A DNA stretch of 64,000 bases from Epichloe hybrida (lineage: Eukaryota > Ascomycota > Sordariomycetes > Hypocreales > Clavicipitaceae), in assembly GCA_019022495.1 (NCBI GenBank), contig JAFEKR010000016.1, positions 248,001 through 312,000 of the forward strand. Reading direction: 5' to 3'. Both the position numbers and the translations under genes were made by a program. This document shows positions 12,701 through 25,043 of this stretch, piece by piece. Numbering within the stretch: position 1 is the first letter of the stretch; every line of letters begins with the position of its first letter. The notes beneath the pieces are model-generated. The model was not told the origin of the DNA and did not search any database. It saw only the letters and a list, made by a program, of their open reading frames with translations.

Positions 12701-13949
12701 AAGTAATTATATTACCAAAAATTACAAATACTACAAATACTACAAAATACTACATGTAGTGTAGTGTAGTAAAAAAATTCCCTTGTAGTGTAGTGTGTAG
12801 TGTAGTGCAAAGCTCTGGTTAGGATAATACTATTTAGGCTTATAGAGTTATTAATTACTTTAACAGCTATTTAAAGGCATTACTCTAGTGTAAGTTCTAT
12901 CCTAATTAAGTCTATAATAATGTTATAAGCTTAGCGTAAAGGTCTGTAATATTTCTTAACCTTTCTAATGCTATTATAGGCTTTAATTAGTATCTTATTA
13001 GTCTTAATTAATATTAGTTAAGCATAGTGCTTAAACTTAGTGGAAGTGAAGTTATTACTAGTGTTATATATAATCTATTCTAGAGGTCTAAGATAAGTGT
13101 TAATCTAATATTCGCGGATAGCGTCCTAGATATCTTAAGCCTTTTGCTTCCTTAGATTAAGGAATTAGGCTACCTAGAACGATATTGCTAAATTAATAAT
13201 ATAAAGTACTAGTTAGCTATTAATCTATATAATATTAATAATAATCTTATAGTTAAATTCGTAGTTATCTTTAATTATGAACTTAAATTAACTAGGGGCC
13301 TTTCTATGTATTTAGTAATAGTAGGAGACTTTAGTTAATTCCTTAATTACCTAGCGTTTAACTTTATAACTAGCTTAGTAAAGGATCTTTATAAGTTATT
13401 AAATAGAAGGGTAACTAAGTTAATAATATAATTAATAAATATCTCCTTCTAAAAGGTAGAAGGCAACTATTTCTCTTGCTTCTAGTAACCACTAAGGATA
13501 GCCCTATTATTACATAATAGGTATAGTCTTATTGCCTTAGATAAGTATGTTAGCAAGGTTATTAATCTTGACTTATATTTTATTTATATTAGTGATTAAG
13601 AAGAGGAAGGGGGTAGCTATATTAAGGATATAGAATTTAAGCTCTCTAAGTTCTATGGGCATATAAAGGATTTCTCTTATAACTACTAATCTAGCACTAA
13701 ATGTAATAATTTAGGGTTTATAAGGGGTTACCTTTAATAAAGGTATTAATCTTAATAGAGCCTTTACTTATGCCTCTCCTATAGTTAACTTTCCTATAGT
13801 ACTAGTATTAGGTATATTCTTTACATATGGAACCTATATTAATGGCGAGAAAATGGTTTAATTCCTAATAAGGTAAGTAGCGTATTATAGCCTAAGTAAA
13901 GAAGACCCCTTTTAGTAGGAACTTGTGAATAAAGCCCTAGTAATATTTA

Positions 13950-16900
13950 TATTAGAAGATTACTATTCCTATGCAATATTCTAAGGGATTATGCCTAATA
14001 CAGGAGCCGTAAAGTTCTTTACAGTAAGGCACCCTTAATTTCTTACTTTATAACGTTAAATGCTTATATTATAGCTTAATAAATTAATAGAGAAGAAGGC
14101 ATTAGTTAGATTTAGCGCGGGAGACCTAATTATTACGCTTAGATTAGCTAATATGCCTACTCCCTTTAGAAATATTTTCTTTTAGGTTATCCCTATAAAC
14201 ACTCTATTCCTCTTATCCCTTAATAATATAGACTATCTAAAGATTAACTTTAATATCTCTAAGAACACGCTATAATAAGGAAACATTAAAGTCCTTATTA
14301 TATATAAATAGGGCTATGCCTAGATGCTTCTTATATAGAAAGAAGAAGTAGTTACTTAGAGCTACCTTATAGAAGGTAAGCTATAGTGATTATATTACTG
14401 CTTTAGGCATCCATTAATCTAATGTTTATATAAGGTTCTTTATAGATTAGGGTATAATATTAATATTAAAGCTATTAGGGAGCTAATAAGAATCTACTAC
14501 TAATACTAAATACACATAGATAGCCCTAATTACTTTAAGTTTACCCTTAAGGATAAGTATAGCTTTAATTATAAAGTAATAGTAAATATCTTTTACCTAG
14601 ATAGTAACTACCTTACACTTTACGCTATAGATATAGCTATAGCATTTAATATAGCAAAATTCCTTAATAATATCTCTGCAAAAACAACCTAGGAAGCCCT
14701 CTAGATATACTAGATTAATGCTTACCTAGGCCCCCTAGACTTTATTATCACAGACGCTAGAACGAACTTCCATAGCAATAAATTCAGATAATTCGTAGCT
14801 TTAATATTAATTTTAATTAAGGAAGTCCCTATTAAGGCATACTATAGTATAGGGAAGGTTAAAAGGTATTATAAGCCGCTTTAAAGAGCCTATAATATAA
14901 TTAGACACAAATACCCTATAATACTAGAACCTATTACCCTTTAAATAGTAATTAAGGCCCTAAATAACACCACAGGCCCTAATAGTCTTATCCTAACCCT
15001 CCTTATCTTTAGAGCTTACTTATATATAATAAGTAAGTCCTTGCTATTACCTAATATTATATAGTATGTGATTATAGTATAGAAAGCTACTAAAGAGATT
15101 AAGAGACTTTACGCTATCTAGAAGGTTAATAAGGCCCTTACTAAATATAACAGCCTAGATACCTTAAAGACCCTTAGCCTACCACTTAGATTAAAGGTTA
15201 AGGTCTAGTAAGAAGGTAAGGGATAGGTAGGTCTATATAAGCTACTAATAATTACTAGAGAGAGCTATACACTTAATATGCCTAGAGGCCTAAAGACCTT
15301 TAGGTTAATATCTATTAAGCCTTACTATAATAATCCTAATATAAAGAAAATAATAAAGCCTAGTAAAGAGAAAGGAAAGAAAGGGTAAGAGGCCTATAAT
15401 AAGAATATAGTGCTACTAATACTATTAAAGTAAGGATATAGAAGGCTATGGAAGAACCCTCCTATAATACCTTAAGGTGCTAATACCTTCCTATTAGCAA
15501 AAGAACATAGTAACCTAGCTCTTATAATTAAGCTATGTAAGAAAGGAATTATTAAGACCCTAGGCAAACTATTTAAGCTATTAACAAAAGCGAAGATTAA
15601 TGCTCTAATTAAGTAAGGTGTGTTTAAATTTATTATATTTAATAAGGAAGAATATAGTAGGATTTAAATCTTTAATTCCTCAATTGTTAATAAGATTAAA
15701 GGTAAGATAATAGAACCCTATAAAAAGTTATACCTTATAATCTAAGGGTGTGAGGATAAAGGGAAATAGGCTATTCTTACACAGGCCCTAACGATTTAAC
15801 GCGCGAGCTAACATCTTATCCTCGCGATAGCCCTATTGGTAAGATTAAGGAAATTCCTTATCTAGCTAAGAGATATCTATTAGGCTTATATATAGGCCTG
15901 TATATTACTAGAGCAACTAATCCTAGCACGCTTGCTAATTTAAATATAGTACCTTTACTTGCCTAGCATAATTATAAGGGTTATTAAACCTCTTTATAGG
16001 CTTATAAAAGCAGGAACGCACTAGTAGGTTACGTATTATAAGCATTATAAAGAGAACCTCTAGATAGAAACCTCTACATACAATCTATGCCTGCTTATAA
16101 CTATAAAGGAAAGCCCTAACTTTGCTTATATTAGAATATAAACTAATAACATGATTAGCCTCTTAGATAAGAAGTTCTCTAAGAAGGAAAAGACCTAGCT
16201 TATTATAGTAAGCTTTAACATAAAGCTAAAGTAGTTTCTAACCTAGGATAGTCCCCTTATGTTTAATAGTAGTATTATTACACTAGAGAATAATACTATT
16301 AAGATCTAGTAAAAAGGGCAAAGTAATAAGTTAGAGTTAGTCCCTATAACTAATTTAAAGTATAAGTATATTAAGTAAAGAGCCTAAGGCGCTTATATTA
16401 CCTTAATCTACTAACTAGAGGCTTGCTTTAACTTATCTATTACTATATAACACTAGGAGCCAACCCTAGAGGATGTAAAAGCCCTTAATCACTACCTAAA
16501 GTAATAGATAGATTACCTAGAGAGAGGTCTAATGTTTATCCTAATTAACCTTAAGAAGGCAAAGCTCTTTACCTTTATAGATAAATCCTTTACTAATAAC
16601 TAGGACCTATCCTTATAACTAGGATATATACTTATCCTAGTAAATAAAGACTATACTAATAGCAAATTTATAATTAAAGGTAATATTATACACTTTAGCT
16701 TAACAAAGAGCAAGAGAGTTATATAAAGCATGCTTACCTTAGAAGTCTATAGCATAGTAGCTAGTGTTAATATAGCTTATGTAATTATAACTACCCTAAA
16801 CTTAGTTACTAACTAACTAAAGCTCCTAAAGATCCTAGTTATTACATATACGGATTTATACTCCTTATATAAGTGCCTTATTAAGCTTAGTATAATAAAG

Positions 16901-17300
16901 GAGAAACGCTTAATAATTAATATTATAGCTCTTTAATAGTTATATAAACACTAAGAACTCTATAAGATCTAATAGATTAATAGAGAGAATAACCTAGCTA
17001 ATGCCTTTATAAAGGCATTACCTAATAAGGCCCTTAAGAGCTTTATCTTAACTAACTAGATAACTATCTAGATAGAGGGATAGGTTACCTATATATAAAA
17101 TATATATAGTAAGAGGAAAAGGTAATTCTCTAGGAGGGTAGCTATAGGGATAAGATAGTAATATGTAAGGGATTTATGCCCCTATAGTTAATATCCCTAG
17201 TAGCTATAACTACACTAGCCTACTAGGCCCTCCTAGTGGACTATAGAAATTAATAGTAGTATGTAGGAGGATAAAGGTATTACTAAGGAGGAGGAAGATA
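13950..17300 (+). mobile_element. Copia family E pol remnant (integrase, RT, RNase H)
   Basis: Translating through TAG/TAA shows an integrase core near 14.5-14.9 kb (GPLDFIITDARTNFHSNKF), a long linker, RT remnants near 15.8-16.3 kb, and RNase H near 16.55-17.08 kb (AKLFTFIDKSFTNNQDLS, then TKSKRVI and YTDLYSLYKCLIKL). Integrase before RT is the Ty1/copia order. A purine run aaggaggaggaag near 17,285 is a possible polypurine tract before a 3' LTR. I could not find a matching 5' LTR. It is heavily RIP-mutated and not coding. Confidence 0.65.
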
Positions 17301-18880
17301 TTATATATACGCTATAGTGTGGTATATATATTATTTTAAGAAAAAGAAGGGATTTAGAAGGACTTACTTATCCTTATATAAGCTTATAGGCTAAGTAAGA
17401 TTATTATTTCCCTTTTATTAGTAACTATATACCTAGATAGGCTATAAGTTCTTTTCCTTATATCCCCTATTAATTACATTCTTAATTTGTCTTTCCTTTT
17501 TTATTTTTATAATTAATATTACGCGTTAATAATTATATTAAAAGAGAGAAGTTCTAGTATTAAAACAAAGGTAATATTAATTACGTGTTATAGCTATAAT
17601 TACCTAGTAGAAGCTTAGGCCACGCGCGGACCCCACACATAACTTATAACCTAGCACGTTAATTAGCTAGGAAATGTAGGGACACAAACGCGCAACCACT
17701 TTTCCCTTTATATATTATAACTTCTAGCTTTTTACCTCTCTTTTTCCTACAACTAAATTAATCATGATAACAGATAACGCAGCCTAGAATAAATAATCAA
17801 TAACGATACTATTCTTCGGGCTCACGACTGTATTACATTGAATTCAATACCCTGTGAATCCAACATTTTACTTAATAGTCTTATTAAAATTAATTTTAGT
17901 ATAATACTTAATAGTCTTGCTTAAAGGTATTATATTCCTTTAAAGCTCCTTAATCTTATTATAAAGAGATATATGCCTTAAGGTTATTTACTTATATTTA
18001 GTCCTAAGGGTCCTTATAAATTACATATAATACTCTTATAGGGCCTTTATAAGGCTCTAGAATTAACTATTAAAGACTTAATAATAATTACTAAGAATAG
18101 CAAACTAGGCACTATCTTTAGTATTATTAGGTTATTAAGGGTACTAAAAATAACTCTCTTTAGTTACCTTAATATCTTTAAGTAAGCTTTCCTTAGGTTC
18201 TAGTAGGCTCTTAGTTATAGCTCTAGTACTATAAGAGTGTGTTTAAACTCCTAAGGTCTTTATTATAAATAATTAACTTTATATAGCTTCTATTACCTTT
18301 CTTTTTACTAGAGTCCTATTTCCTATAAGGATTAGAGGCTTAGGAAGGTAGTCTAGCTATATCTTTAAATTAGGATTAATAAAGACCTAGATTCTATCTT
18401 TAATAGCTCTTACCTTAACTATTTTATACTATAGGTTTTAATAGTAAGGCTCCTATAGCTTAATAGCTAGCTTATTACCTTTTAAAGATTCCTTAGCTAT
18501 TATAAGATATCCTATAGTATTATTATTAAACTAGTAAAAGGTAGTATTAATCCTAGTATACTAGGGTTACTTAATTATAATATTAATAAATTAGGCCTCT
18601 CTTTTACTAGGTATATACTAATTATTTAAAGATTAAATAATTAGTTAATTTAAAGAGAAGAGTACTAATTTAAAAGAAAGGTATAATAATTATAAACACT
18701 ATATAATTACTACTATATTAGACTATAAAGCTAGGGTTTAATATAACTACCTTTATTAAGTTATCTAACCCTATAAAAGGGTGCAAACTATAGCTTAAAT
18801 ACCTAAGTACCTTTACTATAGGTAGGGTGCTAATATAGTGCTAAAATGTACTATATGGTTACAGAGATTATAGAAAATAA
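17300..18880. other. Degraded repetitive DNA, left edge of gene island
   Basis: Positions 17,300-17,570 are probably LTR sequence of the copia E element. Positions 17,575-17,870 are less AT-rich and keep CpA/TpG (for example around accccacacataac), so this part is not strongly RIP-mutated. Positions 17,870-18,850 are again TpA-rich; the minus strand gives degenerate protein-like stretches that I cannot assign. At about 18,880 composition changes abruptly to GC-normal. No gene was found. Confidence 0.5.
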
Positions 18881-19253
18881 CTAGCTAGGGGTGGACTCTT
18901 GTCTTAGCTAGTTGAGTAGCGAGACTATCGTGCGGCAGGGATCAATTATGCCCTGTGGGTGCAACAAGCGCTCCTCCACCTTGCCAAGAATGGAATAGCG
19001 CCGGACACTGTCTCATCCCTGTTCCTTTTTACAGGGGTAAATTCTCTTATCATAGCGGGTCGTTGTAAAATCGTCCAGGGGCAGGGGTTAAACTGCACGA
19101 TACCGGGTGGCGGCGGCTGAGGCAGCCACACAGTGCGTGCACGAGGTTTCTGGTTTGATCGATCTCTCATTCTCAACTTCCAACCGCCATCGTCGAATTC
19201 CCCTAAACCCTCGCGGGTGAGCCCTGCCCGTGTGAGACCAGCGCACATGGACG
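18881..19253. other. Upstream region of the PLC-like gene with a MITE-end remnant
   Basis: The DNA is GC-normal with no supported gene. At 19,063-19,098 the sequence resembles the right end of the MITE at 11,741-11,978 (tgtaaaatc..cagggg..aggggttaaactg, with a few extra bases). A partner terminus was not found, so this is likely a relic. Overlapping short minus-strand frames here are not convincing. Confidence 0.4.
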
Positions 19254-20466
19254 ATGGAACGTATTGATGGGCTGACCCATCCCCAGATCAGTTTAGAAGA
19301 GGCATACAAAGCGGCCGTCCAGACACTGCTCGCTCAGGAATGGTGGTCTCTTCTGTGGACGTCGGTGAGTCGATGACCCCTTGCCTCATTTTTTCTCACG
19401 CCTTGCCTCCCGCCTACCTCTTTCGCCCGTGTTGACTCGACGTCACCACCGCGAAGCTTTTGCAGCTTCTGCCCTTCACAGCTACAGTTATCACAGCGTG
19501 CAATGGCCACGCTGAGCTCTGTGGAAAGAAATATTCCGAGGTGACGTTTGTTGGCAGCCACGACAGCGCCTTTGTCGGGCCCACGCCCATCCACAATCAG
19601 TATGTTTCCGTGACGGATCAACTGAGGCTCGGCGTGCGCTTCTTGCAGGCCCAGACGCACAGCAAGCATGGCGCGATTGAGATGTGCCACACGTACTGCT
19701 GGGAGCTGGATTCCGGATCCCTCACGAAGTACCTGCGAGAAATCGCCACCTGGATGAACAGCAACCCCAACGAGGTCGTGACGCTGCTTCTGACCAACGG
19801 CGATGCCATCCCCGTCCAGCGATTCGACGCCGCCTTTGAGAGCACGGGTCTTAAGAACTATGCGTTCCATCCGAATGGGAGATTGTCCAAGGACGACTGG
19901 CCTACTCTTCAGCAGCTCATCGATGCAGAGACTCGACTGGTTGTGTTTATGGGTACGCTCACATCGGTCTACCATGGTCTTTTTTTCACTAGATGCGCAA
20001 ATCTGACTCTTCTCCGTAGATTATAATACAGACCAGAGAATGGTCGACTATCTCATCAACGAGTTCGACTACTTCTGGGAGACACCCTACGGCATCACCG
20101 ACATGAACTTTCCAACATGCAGCGTGGACCGTCCCCCGGGTGGTGATCCTCAAATGCTCATGGGCATCATGAACCACATGTTGAATATTAGGATCGGCGG
20201 CATTGTGTTCCCCGATCAGGTGGACGCCAAGATAACCAACTCTCTCGGTTCCATCGCCGGGCAGGTCAACTTGTGTGAGAGCCAGGGGAGGCCGCAGCCG
20301 AACGTGATTTTGGTACGTTTGCTGCTTTTCTTTTTTTCCTTGCATGATTTTTGTTCGGATATAAATGCTTTTGAAATGGAGGCTTACTAGTGCTTGGCGA
20401 CAGTTGGATTACATCAATATTGGGGACGCGCAAATGGCACAGTTGACATTCAATGGCTTGGCCTGA
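19254..20466 (+). CDS. Secreted PLC-like phosphodiesterase (PI-PLC X-domain fold)
   Basis: My model has four exons: 19,254-19,364, 19,466-19,952, 20,020-20,312 and 20,404-20,466 (317 aa). The last three are firm, with introns of 67 and 91 nt and GT/AG ends. The protein has the PI-PLC X-box pattern of fungal PLC-like phosphodiesterases: VGSHDSAF with the first catalytic His (about residue 69), MCHTYCWELD with the second (about 112), then NPNEVVTLLL, and a C-terminal ILLDYINIGDA strand. Cys pairs (ACNGHAELC, MNFPTCSVD) suggest a secreted, disulfide-bonded protein. Many fungal relatives lack the calcium-binding residues of true PI-PLC, so the substrate is unknown. The first exon is uncertain: there is no ATG directly upstream of the conserved part, and the modelled N-terminus is not a classic signal peptide, although WWSLLWTSLLPFTATVITA is hydrophobic. 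It converges with the SET gene on the other strand, 423 bp away. Confidence 0.8.
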
Positions 20467-20889
20467 CGGGGTGTTGTGAAACGGCATGGTTTACGAAGAG
20501 CATGACTCTATTGGCGCACGGTCATGATGCTTTTGCGTCTTTTATTCCCCCCTTTGTCGAAAATGTTGTGGGTTTTGCACACCACGTAGCACCTTGACAA
20601 ATGGATTTGATTTTTTGGAAGTTTGTCCTTGCAATGTCCGGTGCGACAATCACAAAAGCAAATGGGCCATGCTGTCGTTGACGCTGTGCACTGCTTTCCT
20701 CCTGCACGGAAAATGAGCTTTCCCGGCTGCCCTCATAGTGCAGTACGCTGGTTGTTTGGTGATTCCTAGCCACTTGGGACGTTCCAGTGCGAACAATTCT
20801 ACGCATACGATGAAACTTCAACAGAGAGGTTCGGGACAATGGTTGTACGTTGCATGTACAGGCGACGGCCCAAAACATGTGCTTTTCGA
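20467..20889. other. Intergenic region between convergent genes
   Basis: This holds the 3' ends of the PLC-like gene (+) and the SET/MYND gene (-). Reading frames on both strands here give no recognisable protein, and I see no clear terminator motif. Confidence 0.5.
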
Positions 20890-22398
20890 TCAAGAGCCCT
20901 TGGAAGCTGTAGCTCGGCATGTTGCCTTGTGCTCTTTGTAATGAGCAACTTGACACGTCCGGCCGCAATACGTGACCGACTTGCACCTCCCGCACAACAT
21001 CAGCTGCATAGAAGTCTTTTTGCAGCTCACGCACCGCCCTGGTGCCGATGGCGAGGCCCCATCATTCCCGTTATTACCCTCCACCGCCGCCAACAAATCC
21101 TCCGCTCTCTTTCTCGCTAATCTCAACACCTGCTGTTCGCCCAAGCTAACGTGCGCCGCCGCCCATGCGTTTCCTCCTGAAGAATAGACGCCCTCTGTGA
21201 GCTGTTCTTGTAGCCTTTCTAGTTGGATTCCGAAACTATTAAGAAGACCATCTATTGATTCGATCAAAAACCGCAGGACTTCTGTTTCGTTGGCATCACT
21301 GATTTTAGCATCCGTGACACTGGTCAAGACAGCGAGGTCTGACTTGTCTAATCGCTGGATACGGAGGTATTGAAGGACATGTTTCGGGAGCGGATCAGTC
21401 ATGGTGAGGGTGATGGTGGACGTCGAGTCAAGTCCGGCCAATGCCCAAAGCTTCTGCTTCTGCGCGAAAAATGGCGCCGCAGAATGCGTTGCAAGGACAA
21501 GATCATAGCTATTGTCAGGATTACCAGGTATGATGAAGCCATAGAGTCGTAGAAGCCGACTGTTTGGAACACGCCCATAGTTGATAAAAATCTAAGAGAA
21601 TACTCCTAGGTAAGCCTGAATTGGTACAAGTAGGGAACAAGGCCGACATACCTGTTGCCCGGCTTCGTAGTCTTTTCCCGCAAGGATGGATACGTTTCTG
21701 GATGAGGCATCATAGGCATGACACTGCTCAACCTCGGACGAGTGGTTCAACATATCCGCATAAGGCGCCAAAAGCCGAAGCGACTTTCCATCAGGTAGCG
21801 TGAAGTCCATGGCGCGGCTCCATATAGTGCAGAGAGCCCACTTGTACTGAGAAGCAGGGGGAAGATGCGTCAGTGGTCAAGCAGCGCATAACATTTGTGA
21901 AATACCCACATCTTGGATGGTGAATTCATCTAGTGGGAGGAGGTCTGGATTCTGTCCAAGCACTCGCACGATCAACGACTTGTAATCGGCCTCGATGCGC
22001 AGCTCCAGCTGCTTCGTGATGGTGTACAGCGAAGTTCCGGCGCAGACCTCCAGCTCGTCCCGGGAAAAGAAGATGCTTGAAGAGTAGCTCGCGGGCAGCG
22101 CTGCTACATGCTTTCGCGGGCCGTCGTATCCCGACTTGCGCGATCGGACAAAGAGGAGATGAACGGCCAAGGCATCTTCGACAGATAGGGGGGGGCTGAT
22201 GGAGCGAATGACGGGCCCGAGAGTGGGATCAGCGTATGCGTGTTCAGCCGTCCAGAGAGTGCTATGTGGAATGGTGAGAATGGTTTCTCCCTGCTTGAAA
22301 TGCCTCCGTGTTTTGACACCGCGCCCGGTGATTGGGAAGTCGGCAAGCTCTAGGTTTTCTAGGCCTACCGCTCCGGATCCTCTTAGCCAGCTTTCCAT
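20890..22398 (-). CDS. SET-domain lysine methyltransferase with C-terminal MYND zinc finger
   Basis: Three exons on the minus strand: 22,398-21,910, 21,846-21,652 and 21,591-20,890 (461 aa), with introns of 63 and 60 nt. The N-terminal half is a SET domain of the Rubisco-LSMT/SETD type: GRGVKTRRHFKQGETIL near residues 26-42, DYKWALCTIWSRAMDF spanning intron 1, the substrate/AdoMet-site motif ADMLNHS (about 193-199), and INYGRVPNSRLLRLYGF (about 231-247), which holds the usual catalytic Tyr. A helical region follows (LPKHVLQYLRIQRL onward), probably the LSMT substrate-binding domain. Residues 415-453 form a MYND finger with C-x2-C-x9-C-x2-C-x5-C-x3-C-x7-H-x3-C. The MYND being C-terminal, not inserted in SET as in SMYD enzymes, is notable. 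It likely methylates a lysine on a protein; the target cannot be read from sequence. The ATG at 22,398 lies just before the conserved start. Confidence 0.88.
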
Positions 22399-23198
22399 GG
22401 GGTCGGATGTGGGAGAAAGGGCGGGAAAATGCTGATTCGTAGGTACGGCGGGACGAGATGATGTTGCGTCGGGCGTTGTTGGACTTTTTTGTGGTGGGGA
22501 AGGCTTTTTTCAATCGGAGGTGTTCTCGCCTCTAGGGCCAATGACTGGGCCATAGCTCGAATGACGAACGGGTCGAGCTGACTGGCTTTAGACAAAGGGC
22601 TGTCTGTTCTTCGCCTGGACCTCTTTGACCTCATTGTACATATACCACCATTTACAACATAGCGTTTGGGCCATGTGAAATTGTGCGGGAGTTTTCCTAC
22701 CAAGAGCACCCCTGCTCGGCTGCTAGCAGCCCCACACTATCAGCACCACCACAGCGAATCACGGCGCAGCTGATTCACCAACACATCGTCAATAGCGAGC
22801 CTGGCTGGCGTTGGATGGAACCCAACAAGACGAAGGGGACCGACGCACCACCCAACGCGTCTCTCGCCTCGTCACTGTTTTGTTGACATGATTGATGCCA
22901 TCGGCTGGCCCATTCATGGTAATGGTCAACTGTGAACTGCGCGCCATGCCGTCGCCATCCGTCCCTGATTACAACTGATTACGGAGAGGGCTTCCAAGGT
23001 TTGCGTCGTGCATGCCAGCCACAGGAGCCCAGGCATGCACTTGGCGTGCTCGGGACCGACGGGCAATACGAAATTAATTGGCTGCTCCAATCCCACCCAC
23101 GCCTCTCCTCCCACTCTGACTTGGCTCTGCCGCAGGTCTCGCAGCTGAGCTCCAGGTTTTCTGCCTTCTTCACACCCTTCCTCATCACATCGCTCACC
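22399..23198. promoter_or_regulatory. Divergent intergenic region (SET/MYND and DOMON-b561 promoters)
   Basis: These 800 bp lie between two divergent start codons and should hold both promoters. The pyrimidine-rich stretch near 23,160-23,195, just before the plus-strand ATG, is typical of fungal leaders. Small frames on both strands have no recognisable content. Confidence 0.4.
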
Positions 23199-25043
23199 AT
23201 GCTGTGGAGATCTGTCTGGCGCGCAGCCATGGCTGTGACAGGTACGCTTGCTTCCCTTTGCTTGCTCCTGGTGTCGTTGGTCTGATGAGTTGCATCGGCA
23301 TCGGACACGGCAGGAAACTGGACCACCCTGCCTTGTTCCTCTCTGCTCCTGCTCCTGCCCCTGCTCCTGCTCCTGCCCCTGCTCCTGCTCCTGCTCCTGA
23401 TCACTCCCCGATCATAGGTTTTGCTCGCGCAAGAAGTCCAAAGGCCAATACTTGACTTGACTGATCTGTTCCGAAACCTTGGACCTTGGACTAATGCCAT
23501 GTCGCAGCGTGGGCTCCTGCTGCCACACACGCCGACGATGCCAACCCCCCAGGTCAATCCACCTTCGTCTCGCCCGACAACCACGTCGCTTTCGCCTTCA
23601 CAGTCCCCCAAAACGACGACTTCAAATATCCCGATGCCACCTTCTTCAGCATACGCGTCCCGAACAAATACTCGTGGGGCGCCGTCGGCCTGGGCAGCGA
23701 TGACATGAAAGGCGCACTCTACCTCATGATCTACCAGAGCCAAGACGGCAAGAATGTCACCTTTTCGCCTCGAATGGCCTACGACAACAGCGAGCCGACG
23801 CACTGGTACGAGATGGAGTACACTGTCATCCAGAACAACACGGGCGTCTACGACGACTACATGTACTTTACCGCCATGTGCACCGCGCACTGCAGGAGCT
23901 GGAATCGCAGAGATACAAATGGCGGGTGGCTCGATGTGTCGTCGCCGAACCAAAAGGCCATCTACGCCATCGGCCCATCTGAGCCGCTGATGAGCAATGA
24001 CAGAAACGCCCCGCTCAAGTTTCATCAGGAGTACGGCGTGTTCTCAATCGATATGGGGAGGACGCGGGGTGCGGCGGATGCTCCCGTCCTGAACAAGGAT
24101 TCCCAGAACGAGGGGACCGAGCTCATTCGGCGGGAGACTGGAAAGTCAGATTACAAGGCGAAGCTGCATGCCACCTTTATGATCTTCTTCATCATCGGCA
24201 TGATGAACTTTGGTGTTGTGCTGTTGCGGGCTTGCGGTTGGGCGAAATGGCATGCTTTGAACCAGTGTATAGCTACGCTTGGTGTTCTCTCTGGCTTGGC
24301 ATTGGGTGTTTTGACGAGTTTCCACTACAACAGAGTACGTTCTTTTTTTTCCCCCCCATCTTTCTGAATTTCCATTGTTGCAGAGCATGTGATGAATGCG
24401 GGAGAATCGGTCGCTGACCCTGTCACAGTCGCGGGGCTTCAAGAGCTATCATCAGATCCTGGGTTACATCATTGTTGCCTTCATCCTAGCCCAGCTTGGC
24501 CTAGGAGTGAAGCACCACTTGGAGCATCAGAAGACGCAGGCACCTACCTTGTTTGGGAGGATTCATATGTGGACTGGCCGAGTGATACTTCTCCTGGCCG
24601 TGTTGAACGCATTCATGTACGTCTCCGTTGAGCGCTTTTGCTAATGCTTGTGACGGGCTTGCTGCTGACCTTGCGGGAAAATGATGTGTAGTGGTTATTC
24701 GTTTGCACAGAACAGGGGGTACGCCCTAGTCCTGGCGGGCCTGCTCATTGTTGCCTGCGCTGTTTCTTTGTTCGTCATCTATGGCCGAAAGCACTTCTTC
24801 CCAAAGAAGCAGCGGTTCCAACCCGTGGGTGCTCAACAGCCTCCTCCATGGCGACAAACGAGCTACGACGCCGGCGATCCGTCCGACGCTCCTCCAGGTT
24901 ACGAGCCGCCGTCGCAGCAGCTTGGCTTGCAGCCCGCTGGGTCATCGTCCAACCCCAACACACCGTGGAGAAGCGCCGATACGAAAGACCATGATGACGA
25001 GGCGCATCTTGGAAGTGCCCAGAGACCAAGGGAATTTGCGTGA
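23199..25043 (+). CDS. DOMON (CDH-type cytochrome) plus cytochrome b561 membrane protein
   Basis: Four exons: 23,199-23,241, 23,508-24,334, 24,429-24,616 and 24,692-25,043 (469 aa). Introns are 266, 94 and 75 nt; the first donor gtacgc and the acceptor tcgcag join in frame. The N-terminus MLWRSVWRAAMAVTAWAPAATHA is split by intron 1 and looks like a signal peptide. Residues about 30-215 are a DOMON / cellobiose-dehydrogenase-type cytochrome domain (VAFAFTVPQNDDF, NKYSWGAVGLGSDDM). The C-terminal half has five hydrophobic helices with the four His expected of b561 haem sites (KLHATFM, KWHALNQ, SYHQILG, RIHMWTG), and then a Pro/Gln-rich cytosolic tail. The family moves electrons across the plasma membrane, with ferric or cupric reduction suspected; the donor is unknown. 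Intron 1 holds a CTCCTG-type repeat at 23,341-23,399. Confidence 0.88.
23341..23399. repeat. (CTCCTG/CCCCTG)n hexanucleotide repeat in an intron
   Basis: About ten pyrimidine-rich hexamers lie inside intron 1 of the DOMON-b561 gene. On the other strand they create an Arg/Ser-rich reading frame that is not a gene. The tract may strengthen splicing or vary in length between strains. Confidence 0.8.

Larger units (their letters stand above)
10493..12817. mobile_element. hAT-like non-coding element hA2, complete with TSD
   Basis: The left end is CAGAGGTTTACATGTAGTG and the inverse of the right end is CAGAGCTTTGCACTACACT. Both are flanked by the perfect 8-bp duplication gttaggat (10,485-10,492 and 12,818-12,825). 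An 8-bp duplication with a short CAGAG terminus is typical of the hAT superfamily. The left end carries a gtagtgtagt palindrome. The middle holds four tandem units of about 100 bp with aaaagtgggtctaaagtggg (11.4-11.7 kb). The right part holds a TATTATTAC array and a 10-bp array. Without the MITE at 11,741-11,978 it is about 2.09 kb, the same size as hA1. No transposase reading frame was found, so it is either non-autonomous or RIP-erased. Confidence 0.75.
9731..13820 (-). mobile_element. Copia family A pol fragment, inverted, split by hA2
   Basis: Positions 9,731-10,492 and 12,818 to about 13,820 together are the reverse complement of about 39,110-40,770 of copia A (integrase core and C-terminal region). 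They are interrupted by the element at 10,493-12,817 with a perfect 8-bp duplication. Many in-frame stops are present. At about 13,820-13,950 the sequence turns into a copia fragment on the other strand, so the two form an inverted arrangement. Confidence 0.65.

Noticed and set aside
20522..21034. 170-codon minus-strand ORF
   Set aside because: Overlaps the end of the MYND exon in another frame; no recognisable content.
22979..24025. 348-codon minus-strand ORF with an Arg/Ser-rich stretch
   Set aside because: Antisense to the DOMON-b561 exon; the Arg/Ser part is the reverse of the intronic CTCCTG repeat.
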